The position numbers and the translations under genes were made by a program. Of a stretch of 6,505 nucleotides of DNA, positions 1-5,673 are shown piece after piece (positions within the stretch are counted from its first letter, which is position 1; each line of letters opens with the position of its first letter). Location of the stretch: contig SKLD01000180.1 in the NCBI GenBank assembly GCA_007123395.1, positions 1-6,505 on the forward strand, written 5' to 3'. This DNA comes from Opitutales bacterium (GTDB lineage: Bacteria > Verrucomicrobiota > Verrucomicrobiia > Opitutales > Oceanipulchritudinaceae). The notes beneath the pieces were generated by a model. That model saw only the letters and a program-made list of their open reading frames with translations, made no database searches and was not told the origin of the DNA.

Positions 1-105
1 CACCCACACCTCGCGCTGCACCTCCCCCAGCAACCGCCGCTTCTGCACCACCCGCGAGGTGATGTGGTAAACGCCGGGGCCATCAATTTTGATTCGCTCT
101 GACAT
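1..105 (-). CDS. Y1/REP-associated transposase-like protein, N-terminal fragment (runs off the left edge)
   Basis: The minus strand from the ATG at 105-103 reads 35 codons to the window edge without a stop. The pattern Ile-Asp-Gly-Pro-Gly-Val-Tyr-His-Ile-Thr-Ser-Arg (residues 7-18) matches the opening of IS200-like Y1 transposases and their REP-associated relatives (RAYTs), which begin with a 'G-x-x-Y-H-(V/I)-x-x-R' strand. Family members cut single-stranded DNA through a tyrosine and a His-x-His metal site. Both lie further downstream and are outside this window, so activity cannot be judged. The start has no clear Shine-Dalgarno sequence. No palindromic insertion-sequence end is visible beside it, so it is more likely a domesticated RAYT-type gene than a complete insertion sequence. 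The family call rests on a short segment. Confidence 0.6.
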   Translation of the reverse strand, partial: MSERIKIDGPGVYHITSRVVQKRRLLGEVQREVWV

Positions 106-145
106 ACCGCCAAAATTCGCTTTTGCATCATTTTGTCAAGAGTTT

Positions 146-162
146 TATAGGTCACACCTATA
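146..162. promoter_or_regulatory. Perfect 7-bp inverted repeat, candidate operator
   Basis: TATAGGT (146-152), spacer CAC, ACCTATA (156-162) form a perfect dyad. It lies in the AT-rich part of the divergent intergenic region between the transposase-like gene and the regulator pair. A -35-like TTGTCA is at 133-138. Possible -10 boxes overlap the right arm of the dyad (CTATAT 158-163, with a long 19-bp spacer, or TATGAT 161-166). The geometry fits a dimeric repressor or activator site overlapping a promoter for the gene at 257, but neither promoter assignment is strong. The following leader (about 165-256) is G-rich and contains only the ribosome binding site of the next gene. Confidence 0.4.
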
Positions 163-256
163 TGATTTTGCGGAGGATGGCGCGGGGTGTGTTGTTGCGG
201 TTGCATCGGCGGGGGAGTGTCCGTAGCTTCGGGGGTTTTTGTGGAGATTTTCCTAG

Positions 257-1477
257 ATGCACACGATTTGGATTGTTTCGGAGAACGCGGTGGAGCGGGA
301 GAGCATGGAATTGTTTCTTTCGCAGAACGATTTCACCGTGCGCACGTTTTCGAGTCTTGCGGGTGTACCGCAGAGCGAAGGTGCGGTGGTGGACGCGGTT
401 GTTTGTTCGACTGCGGGGGACGGACTACCGTCGCTTGACGCGTTGTCGGCTTTGCGTGGCCCGGCGGTTCGCGCGCGGGTGTATCTGCTGGGTGACGGCT
501 TTTCCCGCGAAGAGATCGTCAAGTTGCTGCAGATCGGGGTGAACGGTATTTTCAAGCGTCCCCTGCGTCCGTTATCGATCATCCAAAAGTTGAAAGACGA
601 CCTCAGCGAACGCGGGGGCGAAGCGACGCGACCGGCGCTGAAAGCGGGCGGCGGATCCACGCTGGCGCTTGGAACGCAGGATTTGATGAGCGAGGCTTGG
701 CATCAAATGGCGAACACAATTCTCAATCTGGAGGACATCCCGCCGGTGTTGTTCGTGGAGTCGCCATCGGGCCTGATTTTCCGTTATTTTGTGGAGAAGT
801 TGCAGCGTCGTTTGAAGGATGCGCATCTGGTATTTCTTGACGGACCCGAGGCGGTGGTGCGCGCGGGCGTCGTGGCGGAGATCGAGTACGGTCAATGGCG
901 CCGCCCCCCGGTGGCAGCGATCTACGCGAAGGAGGTTCCGCGCATGGGGCTGATTGATTTTTTCCTGAAGGATATCGGGTTGCAGGGTGCGAAAGAGGAC
1001 ACTTTGATCCGCCTCGTTCTGGGCTCGAGGTATTCTCTCGCAAGTGTCCTTGAGGCAGGGGGGATGGATGCGGCAACGGCGGAGTTTCTTCGCGCGGCTG
1101 AGTTGACCTTGCCCGGCGGGGACGCTTTCGCGGGCGACTGGGAGCGGTTGCTTGAGTTCCGGGTGCGGGAGCTGGCAGCGCCGCTTGACGCTGCGGAGCG
1201 TTCCCGCGCGGTGGTCCCGGACGATCTTTTCAAAGGAACGCTTTCAACTGAGCTGACGGAGTTGGAGGCCTTTGCGCACTGGCTTTCCGCCCGCTTGAGT
1301 TTTGGGAAGTGGCCCGCCGATGAGGAACTGCGCGCGCTCGCGTCCCACATCGAAGTTTTTGCGAAGGTGCCGCATAGCTGTTTCTGGGCGGAGGACGAGG
1401 TGGAGGCGCGCGCCGCGATAGCAGAAGACGCGTTGGCGCGCATAGCACGGAACCTTGGAAAGACAGACAAAGTTTGA
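257..1477 (+). CDS. Degenerate NtrC-like protein: pseudo-receiver plus inactive AAA+ domain
   Basis: This protein of 406 aa starts at an ATG with GGAG at 243-246, 10 nt upstream. Residues 1-118 read as a CheY-like receiver that cannot work normally. The acidic pair is replaced by Ser8-Glu9-Asn10, the phospho-Asp position in beta-3 falls near Cys50/Ser51, and no Ser/Thr is evident after beta-4. Only the Lys100-x-Pro turn survives. Residues 136-310 follow the order of a sigma54-activator AAA+ domain. 'Ala-Leu-Gly-Thr-x-x-x-Met' stands where 'iGxSpaM' normally occurs. A Walker A remnant at 167-173 reads Val-Glu-Ser-Pro-Ser-Gly-Leu, losing both the first Gly and the Lys. No GAFTGA loop or Walker B Asp-Glu is seen. 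The Cys-poor C-terminal tail (about 320-406) matches nothing I recognise. It is the first gene of a pair with 1485-2873, separated by 7 bp. Likely cytoplasmic and non-catalytic, perhaps a binding partner or scaffold. The function is unknown. Confidence 0.75.
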   Translation: MHTIWIVSENAVERESMELFLSQNDFTVRTFSSLAGVPQSEGAVVDAVVCSTAGDGLPSLDALSALRGPAVRARVYLLGDGFSREEIVKLLQIGVNGIFKRPLRPLSIIQKLKDDLSERGGEATRPALKAGGGSTLALGTQDLMSEAWHQMANTILNLEDIPPVLFVESPSGLIFRYFVEKLQRRLKDAHLVFLDGPEAVVRAGVVAEIEYGQWRRPPVAAIYAKEVPRMGLIDFFLKDIGLQGAKEDTLIRLVLGSRYSLASVLEAGGMDAATAEFLRAAELTLPGGDAFAGDWERLLEFRVRELAAPLDAAERSRAVVPDDLFKGTLSTELTELEAFAHWLSARLSFGKWPADEELRALASHIEVFAKVPHSCFWAEDEVEARAAIAEDALARIARNLGKTDKV

Positions 1478-1484
1478 AGCATTG

Positions 1485-2873
1485 ATGATGGAATCTTTTG
1501 ATACGAAGAGTCCGGCGATGATGAATGAGGTCGCCGTATTCCCGATACGCATTGCGATCGTGGAGGACGAGCCGACAGTGGCGGAGGCATTGAGCGATTT
1601 GCTGGACGCGCGCGGCTACGAAGTGGAGGTCTACAACTGCCCGATGCGGGCGCTGCGTGCGCTGACGCTGGAGCGCTTTGACGGGCTGCTGCTCGACTAC
1701 CGGATGCCAAACCTCAACGGGCGCCAATTTTTCGAGAAAGCGCGCCGCCGGGGAATCACGATTCCGACTGTGCTTGTCTCGGGTTTTGTGGATGAAACAC
1801 GCCTGACCGAAATGGTGAATCTTGGTTTATGCCGTTTTTTGCAGAAGCCGGCCCGCGCGGAGGCTTTGTTTGAAACGCTCGATTCCCTCGGGCTCGGCCC
1901 TGATTGGGCGCTTGCGCGCCGCGCGGAGTGGGAGGAGTGGCGGGAGCACTGGCGCACGCTGATCCGGGTGGACGAGGCATCGAACCGGGGCGCCTGTCTT
2001 GCGGGGATTCCGTGGAAGCGCTTTTCCGGTATTCCCGCGCGCACGCCGGCTGACCGTAACCTAATCTGTTCGGTGCTACACGGATGGGAGACGAGCGGCC
2101 AAATTGCTTTGGCCGGGCCGACGGGTTCGGACTTTGTTCGGTTTTTGCGCGAGTTGGTGCCGGTCCTGCGCCCGAACGTGAAGGAGGTTGCGTTTCTCGA
2201 CGGTACTTCACCGGAGTTCGCGGATGCGGCGGCGAAAACGGAACGGCGTTCGAGGCTCTGCGCAGGAATTTTCCGCGACGCCGGGCAGCTCGCGGCGGTC
2301 CACCGTGCGGCGGCTGCGGGGGCGGGCGAGGTTGCCTTTGTTCTTGAAGCGGATCGGGCTGACGGAGGGCATGGCGGACTGTTTCTCAGCGATTGGGAAA
2401 TGTGTGTCCTCCCGCCTCTGCGGGAGCGACCGGATGCGGTCGAGCATTATATTTCAGAATTTTCCGAAGGTGTCGGTTCGGTCGTCGACAGCGATGCGGT
2501 CGGAACGCTCCTCGCCTACGGTTGGCCCGGAAATTACAATGAGCTTTCGGCGGTCCTCGCGGTTCTCGCGTCGTCGGTGCAGGGAGACCGGGTAAGCGGC
2601 AACGATGCGCGGGCGGCGCTACGGGCGGTCTCGGAACCGGCGAGTCATTTTGGGTTCGGCGCGGACACGCTCCGCGACCGTCTGCGGGCAGATTTGCTGG
2701 GGCCGTTACTGAAGCAAGTGACAGACGACGCCGCCGCTGCGACGATGGCGGGCTTGTCCGTCAACGACATCTCGGCTGCACGGGCTTGCCGCGCGGTTTT
2801 GGACAGCGTGGACACGACCCGCTTTGCCCTCTGCGCGGGACAGACCTTGGAGACGGCGCCAGTGCTGCGTTAG
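1485..2873 (+). CDS. Response regulator with intact receiver and degenerate NtrC-type AAA+ domain
   Basis: This protein of 462 aa starts from the ATG at 1485. A TTG at 1455 is in frame but overlaps the upstream gene. The ATGs at 1518/1521, preceded by GAAGAG, are an alternative that still keeps the whole receiver. The receiver (about 21-137) is complete: Glu27-Asp28-Glu29, phospho-acceptor Asp71 in 'LLLDYRMPNLNG', Ser99 and Lys121-Pro122. A linker follows, then an NtrC-like ATPase frame (about 180-385). It keeps 'LPPLRERPD' (309-317) and 'YGWPGNYNEL' (345-354), hallmarks of the lid region. The Walker A site is eroded (Gly211-Pro-Thr-Gly-Ser-Asp, no Lys), the GAFTGA segment is missing, and the Walker B position is 'FVLEAD' (285-290) instead of FLDE. 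The C-terminus (about 398-430) vaguely resembles a Fis-type helix-turn-helix. It probably acts by phosphorylation-dependent protein or DNA binding rather than by opening sigma54 promoters. A cognate kinase is not in the window. Confidence 0.85.
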   Translation: MMESFDTKSPAMMNEVAVFPIRIAIVEDEPTVAEALSDLLDARGYEVEVYNCPMRALRALTLERFDGLLLDYRMPNLNGRQFFEKARRRGITIPTVLVSGFVDETRLTEMVNLGLCRFLQKPARAEALFETLDSLGLGPDWALARRAEWEEWREHWRTLIRVDEASNRGACLAGIPWKRFSGIPARTPADRNLICSVLHGWETSGQIALAGPTGSDFVRFLRELVPVLRPNVKEVAFLDGTSPEFADAAAKTERRSRLCAGIFRDAGQLAAVHRAAAAGAGEVAFVLEADRADGGHGGLFLSDWEMCVLPPLRERPDAVEHYISEFSEGVGSVVDSDAVGTLLAYGWPGNYNELSAVLAVLASSVQGDRVSGNDARAALRAVSEPASHFGFGADTLRDRLRADLLGPLLKQVTDDAAAATMAGLSVNDISAARACRAVLDSVDTTRFALCAGQTLETAPVLR

Positions 2874-2897
2874 CGTTGCAATGCGGATTACTGGCGC
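2856..2897. terminator. 8-bp inverted repeat at the convergent gene junction, possible bidirectional terminator
   Basis: GCGCCAGT (2856-2863) and ACTGGCGC (2890-2897) are perfect reverse complements flanking a 26-nt loop. The structure spans the stop codon of the regulator (2871-2873) and most of the 40-bp gap before the stop of the convergent lipoprotein gene. The position suits a shared terminator. There is no T-tract on either side and the loop is large, so it is not a classical intrinsic terminator. Confidence 0.3.
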
Positions 2898-2913
2898 GTT
2901 CAAGCGGCCGGAG

Positions 2914-3378
2914 TCACTCAGACTCTTCGCCGGGGGCGCGTTCGAAAACCGCTACGACTGTTCCGTCGCGGATCAGCTCGAGGTGCTCGCCGCGCATGCG
3001 CCATGCGTCTACGGACCGAAGCGATTCAAGGTAGGCGGATTCAAACTCCATGGCTTCGGGCGGCCCGGCCATGCGGGTGGTGGCGAGCTGGCCGAAGGAC
3101 ATCTGACCGCCGGCCATAGTGTAGGGTCCGGTGAGCTGGTTGACGCCGGCGGTTCCGGCTAGGTATCCGGGCTCATCGCCGAAGCGAAGCTCGGGTGTGC
3201 GCACGGACTCCGGCAGGTCGAGCCCCGGTGTTTCGACGAGACGCCAGTTGCTGCCGGCGAGCGGATGGCCGTCGATTTCGGCGGCTTCCCGGTCCTGACC
3301 GCACCCGGAAAGGAGGGCGAGTGCAATTAGGGAAGTTAGAAAGGAGAGGGCAGGGGAACGTACTTTATGTGATTTCAT
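2914..3378 (-). CDS. META-domain (HslJ-like) lipoprotein
   Basis: This protein of 154 aa starts from the ATG at 3378. An in-frame GTG at 3417 would add 13 residues ahead of the signal peptide and is less likely. Residues 1-25 are a lipoprotein signal: Lys/Arg-rich start, hydrophobic core, lipobox Leu23-Ser-Gly-Cys26. After cleavage, Cys26 would be lipidated and the protein anchored in a membrane facing the periplasm. Residues 40-147 fit the META/HslJ family (formerly DUF306): 'LAGSNWRLVE', 'AGVNQLTGPY', 'LATTRMAGPPEAM', then a helix and a closing strand ending in 'VAVFERA'. The family is linked to heat-shock or envelope stress and, in some members, secretion or antibiotic tolerance. The biochemical role is not settled. 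Both cysteines usual in the family motifs are replaced (Val79, Gly105). It lies 39 bp downstream of rsmI on the same strand and is probably cotranscribed. There is no clear Shine-Dalgarno site. Confidence 0.85.
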   Translation of the reverse strand: MKSHKVRSPALSFLTSLIALALLSGCGQDREAAEIDGHPLAGSNWRLVETPGLDLPESVRTPELRFGDEPGYLAGTAGVNQLTGPYTMAGGQMSFGQLATTRMAGPPEAMEFESAYLESLRSVDAWRMRGEHLELIRDGTVVAVFERAPGEESE

Positions 3379-3417
3379 ATGGAGACGGTAACCGAAACCG
3401 GTCGGAAAGGAAAGCAC

Positions 3418-4119
3418 TCAGAGGACGTAATCCTTTTTCGCGATGAGGACGACGAACTCGCCCTTTTGGCTCCCGCGCGCGACGGCTTCGCGCGCTGCCG
3501 CGACCGGTGCGGTGATGATTGTTTCGTGCCGCTTGGTAAGTTCGCGCGCGATGCAGATGCACCGGTTTGCGCCGAGAACTTCTTCGATGTCGGCGAGGGC
3601 TTTGAGGATGCGGTGGGTGGACTCGTAGAAAACAAGGGTATACGGTGCGTCCGCGTGCTCCGTGAAGATGCGGCGGCGGGCGGCGGACTTGGGCGGGAGA
3701 AATCCAAGGAAGAGAAATGCGTCGGTGGGCAAGCCGGAGACCGCGAGGGCGTTGACAAGGGCGCACGGACCCGAGACGGGTGTGACGGCAAGACCGCGCG
3801 CACGGCAGGCACGCACGACACGGAATCCCGGGTCGCTGATCGCGGGCATGCCGGCGTCGGTGACGAGGGCGACCCGCTCACCGCGCGCCACGCGCTCGGA
3901 GAGGGCGGCAGCGGCGGTGCTTTCGTTGTGTTCGTGGTAGGGGATGAGCGGAATATCGGTCTCCGGAGGAAGGATGCGGCGGGTGTGCCGGGTGTCTTCG
4001 CAGGCGATGGCATCGACGAGCGAAAGTATGGCGGCGGCGCGCGGAGAGAGTTCCGCGCGGTTCCCGACGGGGGTGCCTACGACATACAAGGCCGGCGGGA
4101 GGCTCTCTTCGGTTTCCAT
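3418..4119 (-). CDS. rsmI: 16S rRNA (cytidine1402-2'-O)-methyltransferase RsmI, short form
   Basis: RsmI transfers a methyl group from S-adenosylmethionine to the 2'-O of C1402 in the decoding centre of 16S rRNA. It works with RsmH, which methylates N4 of the same base. The family (tetrapyrrole methylase fold) is recognised by 'VVGTPVGN' (13-20), 'CEDTRHT' (40-46), 'HEHN' (62-65), 'VTDAGMPAISDPG' (86-98), 'SGPCALVNAL' (116-125), 'YESTHR' (165-170), 'ARELTKRHE' (191-199) and 'GEFVVLI' near the end. The ATG at 4119 places the first motif at residue 13, as is usual. A GTG at 4158 would add 13 residues without a better ribosome site. The protein is 233 aa, while the E. coli and Bacillus proteins are about 285-290, so the extra C-terminal helical domain is absent. 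The catalytic fold looks whole. It is the first gene of a minus-strand pair with the META lipoprotein and divergent from DUF2256. Confidence 0.95.
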   Translation of the reverse strand: METEESLPPALYVVGTPVGNRAELSPRAAAILSLVDAIACEDTRHTRRILPPETDIPLIPYHEHNESTAAAALSERVARGERVALVTDAGMPAISDPGFRVVRACRARGLAVTPVSGPCALVNALAVSGLPTDAFLFLGFLPPKSAARRRIFTEHADAPYTLVFYESTHRILKALADIEEVLGANRCICIARELTKRHETIITAPVAAAREAVARGSQKGEFVVLIAKKDYVL

Positions 4120-4321
4120 GTCTTCATGGAACGGAGGCTGTCCTCGCCGCGCAAACACGAATTGAAATGAGGTGCGGTTTTGTGGGGCGAATTCCGTTCA
4201 CCATCCGAAACGTCCGTTTATCCGGCGATCATGACCGTATTCGGATTCAACGTGGTCGTCGGAAATCTCAGGTGCGACGTTTCGCTTGTTTCCAAGAGAG
4301 CGTTAAGAGAGACCTGATTAG
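4120..4321. other. Divergent intergenic region between rsmI and the DUF2256 unit
   Basis: About 200 bp that must hold the outward promoters of both units. I could not place convincing -35/-10 pairs on either strand. One short palindrome, AAACG-TC-CGTTT (4208-4219), is visible. No reading frame here looks like a gene. Confidence 0.4.
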
Positions 4322-4363
4322 CATCCGGCGGCCCGCTTCGGCGGGTCGCTTGGTATACGGATG
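4322..4363 (+). promoter_or_regulatory. Two-tier hairpin enclosing the DUF2256 start codon
   Basis: The inner stem pairs GCGGCCCGC (4328-4336) with GCGGGTCGC (4341-4349): nine pairs including one G-U, closed by a TTCG loop of the ultra-stable UUCG class. The outer stem pairs CATCCG (4322-4327) with CGGATG (4358-4363), with eight unpaired bases (4350-4357) on the 3' side. The outer stem's last three bases are the ATG of the DUF2256 gene. In mRNA this could hide the start codon and make translation conditional, for example on temperature, a protein or an upstream pause. No T-tract follows, which argues against a terminator. A genomic REP-like palindrome is the main alternative. Confidence 0.5.
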
Positions 4364-4510
4364 AAACGAAAAGCGAATTTACCGTCAAAAATTTGTGCCG
4401 TGTGCGGGCGCCCGTTCGCTTGGCGGCGTCGTTGGATGCGGGTGTGGAGCGAGGTGCGCTATTGTTCTGATCGGTGTCGGCGTAATCGGCGGATCGGGCT
4501 TTCCCGTTGA
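4361..4510 (+). CDS. DUF2256 small four-cysteine protein
   Basis: This 49-aa protein reads from the ATG at 4361 to the TGA at 4508-4510. It shows the DUF2256 signature: 'NLPSKICAVCGRPFAWRRRW' (6-25) followed by 'VRYCSDRCRRNRR' (32-44). The four cysteines Cys12-x2-Cys15 and Cys35-x3-Cys39 look like a single zinc-binding site. The rest is strongly basic, which suggests nucleic-acid or phosphate contact. The family is uncharacterised. From memory it often sits beside photolyase/cryptochrome-type genes, but none is present here. Length is normal for the family. No Shine-Dalgarno sequence is visible and the start codon lies in a hairpin. Its stop overlaps an in-frame TTG (4507-4509) of the following membrane protein gene, so the two are very likely one transcription unit and possibly translationally coupled. 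Confidence 0.85.
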   Translation: MKRKANLPSKICAVCGRPFAWRRRWMRVWSEVRYCSDRCRRNRRIGLSR

Positions 4511-4530
4511 CGGGCGCGGAGAATGCGCAA

Positions 4531-5520
4531 GTGGTTTTGCGGGTGGAATGGATGGAGGCATTGCCCGGCATGATCGGGCCCTACGGTGGGGCGCTGCTCT
4601 TTGTCGTCTCTTCCGTGCTGATGGTCTGGCGGCTGGAATGCATGGCGGCACGCGGGCTCGAGGGAACCGTTATCGGAACGGTAGTTATGCCCTATGCGTC
4701 GGGCGCGGGTAATCTGTTTTTCGTCTACACGATGCTGCGCCGCGGGGGCGACGGCGGCGAGGTGCTGATCAATTGTGTGGTTAACAACGCGACCAACCTA
4801 ACACTCTTCCTTGGACTGCCCGCGCTCTTTTGGGGGCTGCGGCTGGCCGCGCGGGGGCGACCGAAGAAGCGTGAGGAACGCGATTGGAAACTCAACCGCC
4901 TCTCCGTATATCTCACGCTGGCAGCCGGGGTCTTCTTTACAGCGGTGCTGTGGGTGCTGGGACTGAACGGCACGCTTGGACTGGCGGAGGGGCTCGTGCT
5001 CGTGGGGGTGTTCCTATTTTGGCAGGGCTTTCAGGTGTTCGACGTGCTGAAGACGAATATCGTTGCGAACCGCAGCCTTTCGCCATGGCTGTTTGTCGAC
5101 GGAATCGCGGTGGTGCTTTGCGGGTTCGTCGTCTTCGGATCGGTGGATATCGTCGTCGACGCGCTCATGGAGCGGGAGGCGGGCTTTGTCTCGCGGGAGA
5201 ATCTAGGTTGGCTGACAGGCTGGCTCATGGTCCTGCCGAATGCAGTGCTGGCTCTCTATTACGCCTCGCGGCGGCAGGGGCACGTCGTCTACACGTCCCA
5301 GGTGGGGGACGGGCACATCTGTATACCGCTGTGCATTGGCCTCTTCGCGTGTTTCCAACCGGTGGAGGTGCCGCAGTGGGCGGGACCGGCACTGCTTCTC
5401 GTGGCGGCGGCGTCCGGGGTGCATGTGCTTTGCCTTCTGCTCTTCCGGGGGTTGCCGCGCTGGTTGGCGGCGGGTTTCATCGCGGCCTACGGCTACTTTC
5501 TTTACCTTGGCTGGGTTTGA
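4531..5520 (+). CDS. Divergent Na+/Ca2+ exchanger-like (CaCA fold) integral membrane protein
   Basis: This 329-aa protein starts from the GTG at 4531, chosen because GGAGA at 4518-4522 sits 8 nt upstream. A TTG at 4507 overlapping the DUF2256 stop and an ATG at 4552 are alternatives. The protein is almost wholly hydrophobic helices (roughly ten) with a basic cytoplasmic-type loop near 106-123. It shows the inverted-repeat layout of the CaCA superfamily. The first alpha repeat (47-96) has Pro54 and 'INCVVNNATNLTLFLGL', which aligns with the usual 'GNVxGSNIxNxLLVLGL'. The second (228-271) has Pro236 in 'WLMVLPNAVLAL' and then 'VGDGHICIPLCIGL'. Known members exchange Na+ or H+ for Ca2+ across the cytoplasmic membrane. 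The ion-binding glutamate that follows Pro in each repeat is absent (Tyr55, Asn237), so calcium exchange is doubtful. It is probably cotranscribed with DUF2256. Confidence 0.7.
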   Translation: MVLRVEWMEALPGMIGPYGGALLFVVSSVLMVWRLECMAARGLEGTVIGTVVMPYASGAGNLFFVYTMLRRGGDGGEVLINCVVNNATNLTLFLGLPALFWGLRLAARGRPKKREERDWKLNRLSVYLTLAAGVFFTAVLWVLGLNGTLGLAEGLVLVGVFLFWQGFQVFDVLKTNIVANRSLSPWLFVDGIAVVLCGFVVFGSVDIVVDALMEREAGFVSRENLGWLTGWLMVLPNAVLALYYASRRQGHVVYTSQVGDGHICIPLCIGLFACFQPVEVPQWAGPALLLVAAASGVHVLCLLLFRGLPRWLAAGFIAAYGYFLYLGWV

Positions 5521-5673
5521 GTCGCCGGGCGGAGTCTGCCACAACGCGCCGTATAAAGCCGCCCATTTCGGTCAAAGTGCGGATCCCGCGTTCACGCGCG
5601 GTCCCGCTGGCCGTCGCCCGTGTCTGCCCCGTTCTTGCAATAACTCCCGGCGCGTCACACTTTGGCTGGAGAA
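5521..5673. other. Intergenic region before the M20 gene
   Basis: This 153-bp stretch carries no supported gene. A TTGCAA at 5635-5640 could serve as a -35 box for the next gene, but no fitting -10 follows. I find no terminator hairpin for the upstream membrane protein gene. The plus strand changes from G-rich to C-rich within or near this stretch. Confidence 0.4.

Noticed and set aside
112..124. 12-bp match, in inverted orientation, between 113-124 and 4369-4380 (AAAAGCGAATTT)
   Set aside because: A match of this length is expected by chance a few times among all pairs in a window this size, and its flanks do not extend it.
178..198. Possible sigma54 promoter (TGGCGCG followed by TTGTTGC) upstream of the NtrC-like pair
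   Set aside because: The distance between the GG and GC elements is too long for a -24/-12 promoter.
184..235. Possible G-quadruplex in the leader of the first regulator
   Set aside because: Only three runs of four or more G are present and the loops between them are long. The region is simply G-rich.
123..542. Plus-strand 139-aa reading frame starting upstream of the first regulator
   Set aside because: It overlaps the receiver-like gene in another frame, is full of Arg, Cys and Trp, and matches no family. It is a shadow of the G-rich coding strand.
922..1710. 262-aa minus-strand reading frame
   Set aside because: Ser/Arg/Pro/Ala-rich antisense shadow of the two regulator genes, with no recognisable domain.
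3379..4170. 263-aa plus-strand reading frame
   Set aside because: It lies almost exactly antisense to rsmI, whose motifs are unmistakable. Its Gly/Arg-rich, low-hydrophobicity sequence is typical of a GC-rich antisense frame.
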